A DNA stretch of 64,000 bases from Polyporus tsugae (taxonomy: Eukaryota; Basidiomycota; Agaricomycetes; Polyporales; Polyporaceae). The DNA lies in assembly GCA_024305745.1 (NCBI GenBank), contig JAHRBS010000014.1, positions 999,501 to 1,063,500 of the forward strand, read 5' to 3'. Of this stretch, positions 46,416-56,419 are shown piece by piece. Every line of letters starts with the position of its first letter. The stretch's first letter is position 1. Below the pieces are notes generated by a model. That model saw only the letters and a program-made list of their open reading frames with translations, was not told where the DNA came from and did not search any database. Made by a program: the position numbers and the translations under genes.

Positions 46416-49400
46416 TCAATGCACCCCGGCGACGAGCGCCGCCGCCGCAAGGCGTCCTTCGCGAATGCGCTGCTGTGTCCGCTCCGCGGCTGCATCGTAC
46501 ACGTAGTGCACCGGACGGTGCCAAGGATTCTTCGGGCGCCCATCGTCCGAGTCCGAGTCGTCCGAGTTCCGTATCGACTCGTTGCCGCTCTGGTCGTAGA
46601 ACAAGTCGTCGGGGTCGAACGGACCTAAAGCACAGTCGTCGTTAATCATCTGGTTCTGGCAATATACAAACGGAATGCAACTCACGTTCGCCTTCCGGGG
46701 GCCGGAGCACCTTGCGCTTCCCGAGCGCCTTCGCGCTGGGGCGCACAGGCGTCTTGCACTCGTCGTCGTCGTCGCGGTCGACCTCCGACCACTCTGAGCT
46801 GCTGTTCTGCCGGAGCTTGCTTGGCGCTGGCGCGGCTACGGCAGATTCCTGTGTGCTATCAAGCGATGCGCGTCCAGGCCCGGGGCCACGGTTAAACGAG
46901 CCACGCTCTGGTGAGGGCGTGTTCGATCGCTGTATCGGTAGACGTGGTCCATGGGGAGCCGGCGGCGGCGGCGCGAGAGACTGAACGGAACCTTGCGAAC
47001 CAGGGTGGTGGGTCTGAGGGGGATTGCGGTCAATATGGTTGTGGTTACTGCTGGGCTGTGGTCGTGTGGGTATCGGTTGGCTAATGTTACTCTGGACGTT
47101 GGACGGTGTAATAACGAGCGACGGGGCAGGGGAAGGTGATGGCGAAGGCGAAGGTGACGGACTGCGCGATGACGATGCCCCGCCATGGTTCGCGTTACCG
47201 GCTTCCAGATAATGCGCCTCGTTATTCTCGTCGTAGACAAGGCGCTGCATATGGCATCAAACAGATGTTCGAAGAGAACCCGGCGTGAGGACTCACCGAA
47301 CGATCCATTCGGACTTCGCGCTTACTGCGCTCCTCCGCGTCTCGCTCCATACCAACACGTTCAAGGTCATCGTACAATCGGAGGGCCTCAAGGAGGTCCT
47401 CGTTCGATCCAAGGATCTCAGCAAGAAGTCTTTCGTCAGTGGTGAGATGCCCATCCTTGTCCTTCTTTGGACTCGACGGGGGACGATCTCGATCCCTATC
47501 GACTGAGGGGCGGGTGTCTCTTGTGAGATCCGTCGGCTTGCCCGCAGCCTCACGCGAGCGTTCGGCCTGAGCGAACGCCCACGGGATTTGTGCGGAGATG
47601 AGCTCCTGAGAGGCGCGACAACGAGCATAGAACTCCTGAAAGATAACCAATTGTTAATCAGTCGTGATGGATAACGAGCGTTGCTGCGCACTTTGATGAT
47701 GTCCTTGCTCTTGAGGTCCTCGGGCTTCGCGTAGGTAAGCGCCTCGGACAAAAGGCTCGCGTTCCCTCGTCCCACTTTGCACTCCTGGAACAAACGCCGG
47801 ATGTCCTCCTCCGGAGGAATGACACGATTGCGTGAAGAGTGAGACTTGACCCTTCCAGGAGTGGTCTGCGTTTAAGATATATCAGTTGAGAAATTGAACG
47901 TCTGTCTAGAAACATGAAAGTCACCGTTGGCGGGGGACGCTGAGGAGTTTGTTGCGTTTGCTGGGGATGCTGAGGCTGCGACAATGAAGGGTGTTGTACT
48001 GGCGGTTGACCTGGTGTGAGGGACTGTGGATGTAATGGCTGTGGATGTAGTAGTGGCTGCTCAACAACAGGAGCTTGCAGACTATTTGGCCCAATTGAAT
48101 GCCGCGGAGTCGCAGGGTAGAACATCGCGTCGTCCGTGTCAAATGGAACGCCCTGAAGCATAAAATGAGACTTTGACAATGATTTCCCGATGTGTGATAA
48201 CGTGCCTCGTCCGGCTGGTCCTCCCGCTTGTACTTTCTCCACAGATTTCGAAAGTTTGATTCTTGTGATGTTCATAGGTTGGTGTAGGACATGATGTCAG
48301 GAGTGCACCTAGGACTCACCATGATCGCTCGCATACGACGCCGCGGCAAGAACTTGAAGTAGCCTCTCTCGAACCACGGGCGGTGTTGTCTTCGCCTTCA
48401 GCACCTCATCAAGTGTTTCGATGAACTTCCGCGATGCACAGTGCTTCACGAACAGGATGGAGCAGTTGCGGAGCATGATTGCCCATAACCTGGCAGCTGC
48501 GAGCTGGGTCGATGGCTCTCCACTCCTGGGCGGGGATACATGAACACGGGCGAAGGATTATGAGAACAGGGGAGACGTACTTGAACTCCTTCCGCAGGGC
48601 TTTTGCTGCTTCCTTGGCATTCTCCTCGGTCGCGGAAGCCTTATCACAGACATCCAAAACCAACGTCCAATCTTCCGATGAGGTTGCGAAAAGAAATCCT
48701 GCAAGAAGTACGAGGTCGAATGCAGTATCCTTGGTAGAGGATTGATGGATGGACGAACCTAGCATCCGAGTGATTTCCATCGGGGAGCTTTCTTCTCGTC
48801 TTTCCTTCTCTCTCTCCCTGTCTCGCATGACCTCCCGTTCTCTCTCCCGCTCCCATTCTCGCTCTCGCTCTCGTTCCCGCTCCCGTTCCCTGTCCCGCTC
48901 TCTTTCTCTTTCTCTGGCGCGCTCTTTTTCCTTTTCCTTTTCCTTCTCCTTGTGGCCCGATCGATCCCAGAACGGCCGCTTCTCCTTCCTTTCCCTCTCT
49001 TCCTTGTGGGACGAGTCCGTATAGCCATCCTCCGATGTCTCACGCGAGTTGACGGGTTCCAGATGGTGGGTTGGGTTCAGGGAGTTGAGGATGCCGACCG
49101 CGGCAAAAGCGTTCACGGTTGATGGTGGCTTCTTGCGCAGGACGGCCCCGTCGCGCTCTTTGCTTGATTTTGTACTTGGAGGAGGCATGGAGGTGCTTAT
49201 GCTGAAGGGCGACGTCGACCGAGGCAGAGGAGCGGAGACGGGTGCGTTCGCATGATTGATTGACATGAAGGAGGACGTCTGCGAGAGACCGAGATTTGGG
49301 GGACGGAGGGGCTGTAAAGGTGGGTCTGTTTCTGAGATGAGATCCCATTGTTCTTCCGCGCCAGGGTGCGGTTTGTCGTGTCTACTGGGGGCATACGCGT

Positions 49401-49550
49401 TGGGCTAGGGATAAATGACGGGTCAGCATACACGCGGGGTCGGGGAAGTAAGCCAGGAAATCGTACTTCTCCGAGACCGGAGACATCGTCGCGACCGCCC
49501 GGGGTGACCTTGACCGCCTTGGGTTTGTCTCTTCCAAAGAGCTTCTTCAT
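46416..49550 (-). CDS. VHS-domain endosomal sorting adaptor with Arg/Glu repeat
   Basis: Starts MKKLFGRDKPKAVKVTPGGR. Exon 2 begins PNAYAPSRHDKPHPGAEEQW and runs through a Ser/Pro-rich linker into a long charged stretch of alternating Arg/Glu and Lys/Glu (about 48,800–48,960), predicted as a single alpha-helix. The VHS domain follows: WTLVLDVCDKASATEENAKE, ALRKEFK, then AARLWAIMLRNCSILFVKHC and LKAKTTPPVVRERLLQVLAA. Downstream are a Gln/Pro-rich linker, a helical region resembling a GAT module (TTDERLLAEILGSNEDLLEA) and another Ser/Pro-rich tail with PFDPDDLFYD, a possible clathrin- or adaptor-binding peptide. VHS proteins recognise ubiquitinated or acidic-dileucine cargo at endosomes and the trans-Golgi; Lsb5 is the nearest yeast analogue. 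The charged helix placed before the VHS domain is unusual. Ends VAGVH at 46416. Confidence 0.85.
48790..48965 (-). repeat. Arg/Glu dipeptide low-complexity coding repeat
   Basis: On the plus strand this appears as a CT-rich imperfect hexamer tract (TCTCGC/TCCCGC-like units). On the coding strand it translates to alternating Arg-Glu with Lys-Glu at one end. It lies inside exon 2 of the VHS gene. Such tracts slip during replication, so length may vary between strains. Confidence 0.8.
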
Positions 49551-50171
49551 CGAGTCGGAGGACGGGCAGACGGAGGAGTGTGGAGGGGCTCGTGGTGTAC
49601 GATGAACAGATGCAGAGGCTGTGTGAGCAAGCGGGTGCGCCCCCACGTGGCCGGCGGCGTCGGCAACAGCGCCCAGTATGAAACGTCGGCGTCTCCCAGC
49701 GCGCGATGTCCCCGACGACTCCCACCCTGAGACACCCCCACCACCTCCCCTCGCCTCCCCAGGCGTCGCCAACGACACAGATCGCTGTCTTCTCTAGTAT
49801 CACTGGAGCCCTTGCCTGGGCACGAACACCCCCGAAGCATGCCAGATTGCCCTCAAGCTTTGCTTCCTCCGCCCGGGCTGCCGTCCCGCCGTAACTTTGA
49901 AACCACATGATGGACGCACTCCAACTCTGATTGAAGCTAGTCACTCTATGCAGTAAGATCCGGGACTCCTCCACACCACCATATCCTTATCCAAACGGCT
50001 TGTGTTCCAAACAACGCTAATCATCTCTACAAACTCCACCGAGAAGCTCAAGGTCAGTAAACCATATGTTAAACTACGGCGCAGTGCATTCAAATTGGTT
50101 ATATGCATCCTGTCGCAATCAAACTGATGCATCGTCGATACCAACCGTCATCGATCAGGAATAGCTTGTCA
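49551..50171. promoter_or_regulatory. Divergent promoter region, VHS gene / GH3 gene
   Basis: A 621-bp interval between diverging start codons. A long minus-strand frame crosses it (49423–49974), but it is Arg/Cys-rich, overlaps exon 1 of the VHS gene in another frame, and has no family resemblance. Confidence 0.55.
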
Positions 50172-52364
50172 TGGCCACACTAACGGAGGCACAGAAACGC
50201 GAAATTGGCCAGGTGCCGTACCTTAGACTAGCACTGTTTTCGAAGCACATCGCAGATAGCTCACATGCAGTCTGACGTCGTTGGTGCAGCATTTCGTCTT
50301 TGGATTTCATGGGCATGAAGCCAGCGATGATATCAAAACGCTTATCAAGGATTACTACCTCGGGTACGTGTCCTTGGGCATCCGCATCGCCCGTTGTGTC
50401 CAGAAATATAAACTGACCGAGACATCCTCGGAGGACAGGAATGTCATACTCTTCAAGAGGAACGTTCAGAGTGAGTGTGTGTGCACCCACCAGATGCAAC
50501 ATCAGCAACTAAATCAACGCACCAGGTACTGCACAGGTATATCGCATCACCACCGAACTGCAATCGCTTGCCAAGGAGGCTGGACATGCCCGCCCCCTTT
50601 TGATTGGGATTGATCAAGAGAACGGTGGGTTTGGTTACGTTCCGTGTATATGCCATCTCCGGCAGAGGTCTCTATCTATCTCAATGTATCTTTCACTGAC
50701 CCATGTACTCCAGGTCTCGTAGCGGCCTTCAGTGTCTCCCATGCTGGAACCCAGTTGTATGCTATTCACTCCGTGCAAACGGTCTATCCGGCTAATGACA
50801 GCGATGCAGCCCTGGTGCGATGGCGTTGGCTGCCTCTGGTTCTCCTGAACTTGCTGCCGAAGTATCTACGGCGACCGCAAAGGAGCTGAAGGCTGCGGGC
50901 ATCAATTGGGTGTAAGGCAAACCGTTACATTCTCTCGCGACGCAGCTTAACGGCTTGCTTGTAGATACAGCCCTGTTGCCGACGTCAATTCCGATCCCAG
51001 GAACCCAGTAATCGGTAAATTACATCTCCTCGAAGGCTTGCATAGGTGACCTCACTACGTTTCACAGGGGTCCGTTCCTACAGTGATGGTAGGGTTCACC
51101 TTGCCACATTACCGCGGCCGACTCACGAGCGGCGTTCACAGATCCCGAAACGGCCTCACGTTACGTGACTGCCGTGAGCAATGCGTTCACTGCGCAGAAC
51201 GTCGCCCCCTCAGCAAAGCACTTCCCCGGACACGGCAACACCCACGTCGATTCGCACCTCAGCCTTCCGCGTATCCTCGTTGACAAGGTATCTTTGATTG
51301 CGACGGAGCTCGTCCCATTCAAGGCTCTCATACGCGACAATGTCGGGAGCATCATGACTGGGCACATGGCGCTCCCCAACATTACCGGCGACGACACGCC
51401 GTGCTCGCTCTCGCGCGCGATCACGACGGACCTCCTGCGGGGCGAGCTTGGCTACAACGGCGTCGTGGTCACCGACTGCTTGGAGATGGAGGCCGTCGCC
51501 GAAACCTACGGCTCGGAGGGCGGCGCCGTGCGCTCGCTCCAGGCAGGTGCGGACATCGTCATGATCTGCCACACGTACTCGCGCCATGTCGGCGCGATCG
51601 AGGCCACGTATGTTGCGGTGGCAGAGGGCCAACTCTTGTTCGACGAGCTGGTCGCCAGCGGGAAGCGCATCGCTGCGCTCAAGGACAAGGTGGCGGGCAC
51701 CTGGGATGACGTCTTCGCTGCCTTCCCGACCGGGCAGGTCGCAGCGCTCCAGAAGGAGCACCAGCTCCTCAGCCGCCGCGCGTACGCCGCGTCGATCTCG
51801 CACATCCCGAGCTCGAAGCCCTTCGCCCCCCTGTCGACGGCCGGCCAGGCGGTCCTGTTCACCCCGCGGATGGGGTCTCTGAACCGTGCGGTCGACGATG
51901 CCGAGGCGCAGCTGCGCGATGCTGCAGGACGTGTCAGGAACACCACCGGCCCGTCCTACTCGGCTTTCGCCAAGTCCATCGCTGCGCGCGCCCCCGCCGT
52001 CGAGCACGTCGTTTACGCCCCCGACGAGGAGATTTCCACTGCGCTGGCGGACAATTTACGTGCTGCTGGGTCGATTATCTTCGCGACGCGAAATGGGTAC
52101 GAGAAGGGTGCGTGGCAGGTCGCCTTCCTCGACAAGGTCTTGCAGGCTGCGAGCTCTGGCGAGCGGGGAGTGGACAGCAGGTTCGTCGCGATCTCGACGT
52201 GCGGGCCGTATGACCTCCTTGCATTGAAGGAGGTCGCGGTGCCTGCGATCGCGACGTTCGAGTTCACCGTGCCGGCGCTGGAGGCGGCTGCGGCTGCGAT
52301 CTACGGCGAGAGCGCGATCACTGGGAACGTTCCGGTGAAGATGGCGGCGGGCAATGCTGCTTGA
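50172..52364 (+). CDS. GH3 beta-N-acetylglucosaminidase-type glycosidase (NagZ-like)
   Basis: Starts MATLTEAQKREIGQ and splices to HFVFGFHGHEASDD, then NVILFKRNVQ, LLIGIDQENG and the KELKAAGINWVYSPVADV-type barrel strand. The signature KHFPGHGNTHVDSHLSLP near 51,220 is the NagZ-type Lys-His...Asp-His loop that supplies the general acid in this GH3 subgroup. VVTDCLEMEAV near 51,470 carries the nucleophile Asp. A second, alpha/beta domain follows to the stop at 52364 (QAVLFTPRMGSLN, AISTCGPYDLLALKEV). There is no signal peptide, so the enzyme should be intracellular, possibly recycling GlcNAc from chitin or glycoproteins; that role is inference. The last exon is long (about 1.2 kb), while the first 900 bp holds about six introns. 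Fold and subgroup are confident; the substrate is not proved. Confidence 0.9.
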
Positions 52365-52715
52365 GATGACCAACAGGATTCTAGCAGATGTCGAAATGTA
52401 ATGAAATGAGTGAATCAAATTCGTACCGACGCTGCGGTGTTCGTCCTCCGCTATAACGAACTTGCGACGTGCAAATATCCATGGCAGGGGCGCTTTCTAT
52501 CACAAAATAACAGGCTTTGGTTATGAATCTCAGTACTACTGCGAATAATTGGAGGCTCCTACGATTACGCGTTATGAACAAGACGGTTGGTTGATACAAG
52601 ACAGGAGTGCCTTACTGAACGGCCTAGGCACATGCACCAGAGGTGCTCTCGAACCGAGGTTCCCGAGTTCCCTGGGGGACGTCGGTTGTCCACATCCTTT
52701 CACAACGTAGGGACC
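52365..52715. other. Convergent spacer after GH3 gene
   Basis: Some 350 bp between two converging stops. Nothing is recognised in it beyond probable 3' UTRs. Confidence 0.5.
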
Positions 52716-53141
52716 TCAGCTGGAGCCGCTCATGCGGCGCGTCTTCTCAATGAAGGTGTCCATGTGCGGGACTCGAGCGAGCATGATCTCCCTCGACGAG
52801 AGAACCACGGTGTCTAACTCGTTCACAATGACTTCCTGAGCGGCCTGGATGCGAGTCCGGATGCGTTCCTCGGAGTCCAGGATCTTGGGACCTAGCCGCT
52901 CCACCATTTCGTCCAACGTCGTGGTCAAATCGGACTTGAACTGGGCTGACAATGGTTCGACCTCCAACGCCGCCGAGCTCTCGAGTGCGGGGATATGACG
53001 TGGCTCTCGGACACTAGGTGCAGGTGGGGTAAAAGGGCTAGAGACAGTTCCTGCTGTGGCTTCTGTAGGAGTGTCGGTAAAAGGCGTGTCGGAGGTGGAA
53101 ACTGCCTTAGTGGGAGCCATTGGGTCGAGAGCTGCTGGCAT
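52716..53141 (-). CDS. Unidentified 141-residue helical protein
   Basis: A single frame starting MPAALDPMAPTKAVSTSDTP. The first 65 residues are rich in Pro, Thr and Ser and look disordered. From about residue 70 the sequence is strongly helical and amphipathic: LSAQFKSDLTTTLDEMVERL, then IRTRIQAAQEVIVNELDTVV and a basic end (FIEKTRRMSGSS). No signal peptide or membrane span. The open frame extends upstream without an ATG, so 53141 is the first usable start; 53120 (MAPTK) is an alternative. I do not recognise a family. Coding is supported by the low stop density, the change from disordered to amphipathic composition, and the absence of a competing gene. Confidence 0.5.
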   Translation of the reverse strand: MPAALDPMAPTKAVSTSDTPFTDTPTEATAGTVSSPFTPPAPSVREPRHIPALESSAALEVEPLSAQFKSDLTTTLDEMVERLGPKILDSEERIRTRIQAAQEVIVNELDTVVLSSREIMLARVPHMDTFIEKTRRMSGSS

Positions 53142-53710
53142 GGGAGCAGCAGAGAAGGGGGATGCGAGGAACAATGGGGTGCAGCATCACTGGGAGCAAG
53201 CCTGGCTGGAGATAATGAGAGAATGAGATGGGTAGTCAAACCGGTGAGGGACATGTTCGTCACCTATAGACGTCGACTCTGTTCCTATAAACGCGGTCAA
53301 GAAAGTTGGATAGGCAAGACTTTGCGGGCTGAGGATCATCGGTCGAAGGACATAGACGGCAGGGAGTTAAATAGGATGGCGCCGATTTACATACTAACAG
53401 CAGCCGACGTGTGGCCAGCAGAAGAGTGGACGCCGTGGCAGCTCGGCTAACCACGCCAGCGTTCTGAGTGTCGGCCACCAAGGTTACTATCCTCCTGGCG
53501 AGTCAGCGGCCTAAGGAGTCTTAATCCTCCTAACTTAGGTCCTGGAGAGTCCAGACAGAGTCTTGTGTGTGGCTGCTGATGGAATTACCAAAAGAGGCTG
53601 TGCCTGGGACACACCATGGGCTGGATTACGTAAGCGGGCGTAGTAGTTGAGGGGACGACTCCGAGCGACGACGGCCAACACCGCTCTTCTTCGACGGTGA
53701 ACATCAAGAC
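53142..53710. promoter_or_regulatory. Divergent promoter region before HRP1-like gene
   Basis: A 569-bp spacer upstream of two diverging starts. A stretch near 53,482–53,540 contains a hairpin-like loop that superficially resembles a Lys-anticodon arm but lacks a T-arm, so it is not called as a tRNA. Confidence 0.45.
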
Positions 53711-56176
53711 ATGGCCGGCTCCCTCGACAGTGACCTTTACGACGGTGAGGCCCTCCTACACGTACGTTCGTCTCGTGCGATGCTGAACAACCCGCGCAGA
53801 CTTGTACGGGGACAACGATGACACTCGCGAGGAGCCTCAAGACACGGCCGAGCCTGCCACGGAACAGAAGCCCTCAGCCTTTGAGGTGAAGCGTGAGGAG
53901 AAGCCCGTTGTCCCAAAGGAAACCTCCCTCCCTCCAAAACCCTCACCAGAGCTGTCATACTCGGCGCAGGTCGCAAAGCAGTTCTCCCAATACAAGCAGA
54001 CTCCCGCTCAAGAGCGACAGCAATATCAGGTGTCGCCCGCGACCAAGACCAATGGCGACTTAGGATCGCACGACGACAGTGCACGTAGAGCAGTCCGGCC
54101 CTCGGAGATGAAGGATGAAGGGTGAGTGCCTTCGCGCCTTGGTCACATACTGTCCCGCACGCATTTCTTGCGCCATCCCATGTACCCGGTCCGTGGCACT
54201 GTCGCGGCATCACCGTGCTACGTACGACTCTGTCGATCGTCCGTCTCCGTACTCTTGACATAGACGTTTCGTCGCTTCATATGACCAGACAGACCGTACC
54301 TGCCACACATGTCGTGTTCGTGCTACTCGCCGGCTCGCTTCTCCTTGTCACGCCCTCTACCATTCACATCTGCCTAGCTTCTTACGTTACGGACGCTAAT
54401 CTTCTTCCACTCCTCCCGGTATACGCCTCCTCTCTCTCGGTACGCCTCAAACCGTGACCTACATCTGTCTCTCTGCTCTGTCGTTACCGCACTGGCTACC
54501 CTGGATCTCTCCTCCTCTCTCTGCCTCTACGCCTATGGTAACCCTACAACCGCCTACGGCACGGACTGCGGCACACGCTATCGCTGTTACGGCACGTTAC
54601 ACGACATGCGGATACCTGCGATGCTTCCAATACCACGATAACGCGAAAATAGCAAGATGTTTGTTGGCGGTCTCAGCTGGGACACCTCAGATGGTACAAG
54701 TCCACCCCTGCCCCGAAATCCAAGTTGAGAACTAATCGCCCGAGAGCAGACGGCTTGAGGAAGTACTTCACTGAGTTCGGCGAGGTTGAGGACTGCACTA
54801 TCCTGCGCGACCAGGACGGCCGGTCCCGCGGCTTCGCGTTCCTCACCTTTAGGGACCCCGCATCCGTGAACGCCGTCATGTGCCGCGAGCACATCCTCGA
54901 CGGCAAGACTGTGCGCATAGATGTCCTTCTCTTACGCGAACGACCGTCAGCTCACACATGGCGTTTGTTTTGGGCGGTTTCCCACCTGCGCACATACATA
55001 GATCGACCCGAAGCGCGCGATCCCGCGCGAGGAGCACCTCCGCAACACGCGCTACTTCGTCGGCGGCCTGTCGCACGCGACGACGTCGGACTCGATGCGC
55101 GCCTTCTTCGCGCAGTATGGCAAGGTCGTCGACTGCACGGTCATGGTCGACCGCGAGTCCGGCCGCTCCAAAGGTTTCGGCTTCGTCACGTTCGAGGACG
55201 CGAGCAACACGGACCAGCTAGTCGGCCAGGCGAACCTGATCCTGGACGAGAAGCAGGTACGCCATTCCTTTCATCGTGCTCGTGGTCGTGGTCGGTGCGC
55301 CATCCAGGGGACTCATGCGATCTTTTTTTCTTTTCGTACTAGATCGAAGTGAAGGTCGCCCAACCACGAAGCCAGCGCGACGCCGCGCGCTCCCCTGGCA
55401 GTGTGGGCGGAGGCGGAGGCGGGGCCACCAGCCGCGGCAACGGGGCGTACATGGGCGGCACCGACCTCACGAGCACCACCGGAGGCAGCACCGGCAGCGC
55501 GATGAACTTCGCGAGCGCCCCGCAGACTAACGTCGGGCCCCAGCAGATGTCGATGCTCTACCACCGCATGATGGGCCAGGCGTCGCCCATGATGGGCATG
55601 GGCATGATGGGCATGGGCATGGGCGGCATGGGTGCCGGCGCGGGCGGGATGCCCGGCATGATGCAGATGGGCACCGCTGCGACCCCGATGGCCGGCGGCG
55701 ACTTTGGCGGGATGGGAGGAGGGATGGGAGGGGGTATGGGTGCGGGGATGAACCCGTCGATGGCCATGGGCGCCGTCGGGATGAACCCCGGCATGGGCGG
55801 CGGCATGAACCCTGGCATGGGCGGCGGCATGGGTGGTGGTATGGGCGGTATGGCCGGCGCAATGGGTGGTGGCATGGGCCGTGGGATGGTGGGGGGGATG
55901 GGGAACATGGGTGCTGGGATGGGGAACATGGGTGCGGGAATGGGCGGCATGGCGGGTGCCGGCATGCGCATGGGTATGGGCCCGATGGCGATGGCGGGCA
56001 TGAACATGCAGCCGTTCATGAATAACGCGGCGGGGATGATGGGGCGGGGCATGGGCATGATGGGCGGCGGGGCCATGCATGCCATGGGCCGCGCGAGGGG
56101 GATGATGAACGCAGGTGTGGGCCCCGCCAGAAATATGGCCCGTGGACAACACGGCTACCACCCGTACGCCCGATAG
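53711..56176 (+). CDS. HRP1: Hrp1/DAZAP1-like protein with two RRMs and Met/Gly-rich tail
   Basis: Exon 1 (53711–53744) and exon 2 (53800–54121) give MAGSLDSDLYDDLYGDNDDT and a disordered acidic leader. After a 531-nt intron (54122–54652), RRM1 begins KMFVGGLSWDTSD with RNP1 RSRGFAFLTF. The linker IDPKRAIPREE is the inter-RRM signature of Hrp1/Musashi/DAZAP1 proteins. RRM2 has RYFVGGLSHATTSD and RNP1 KSKGFGFVTF-like residues (here RSKGFGFVTF), ending IEVKVAQPR. The C-terminal exon (from about 55,344) encodes roughly 275 residues of Gly- and Met-rich low complexity. Yeast Hrp1 is a 3'-end-processing (CFIB) and nonsense-decay factor that shuttles between nucleus and cytoplasm; the same role is likely but inferred. 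Met/Gly tails of this kind promote condensation. Confidence 0.88.
55550..56110 (+). repeat. Met/Gly-rich low-complexity coding repeat
   Basis: The coding strand is built from imperfect repeats of GGNATG-type units (ATGGGCGGC, ATGGGTGCG), giving repeats such as GMGGGMGGG and NPGMGGGM. It forms the C-terminal tail of the RRM protein. The opposite strand is also open across the same span, an effect of the composition. Confidence 0.85.
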
Positions 56177-56419
56177 CATACGATTAGGCCTCCCAGGACT
56201 CGTTTCGTTACTGCTCTACTCTACTTTAGGTATTCATGCTGATACGTATTCCCTATGTCGTTGTAATATATACGCGAACATGATATGCCCGTCTTTATAC
56301 GATAACCATTTGATTGCTACAATACTACAGACACTAGCTTACACGCATTAGTCCTAAGTACACTCGAACCTAAGCATCTTACCTGTACCATCCAACACGG
56401 CTAAGTATTAGTCTAGACT

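Noticed and set aside
49423..49974. 183-residue minus-strand frame crossing the VHS start
   Set aside because: Arg/Cys/Trp-rich, overlaps exon 1 of the VHS gene in another frame and includes promoter; no splice or family support.
53482..53540. Hairpin with a TCTTAA-type loop resembling a tRNA-Lys anticodon arm
   Set aside because: The stem has a mismatch, no canonical T-arm (GGTTCRA) follows, and no acceptor stem can be closed.
55313..56179. 288-residue His/Ala-rich frame on the minus strand
   Set aside because: It mirrors the Met/Gly repeat tail of the RRM protein; the His/Ala composition is the complement of ATG/GGC repeats.
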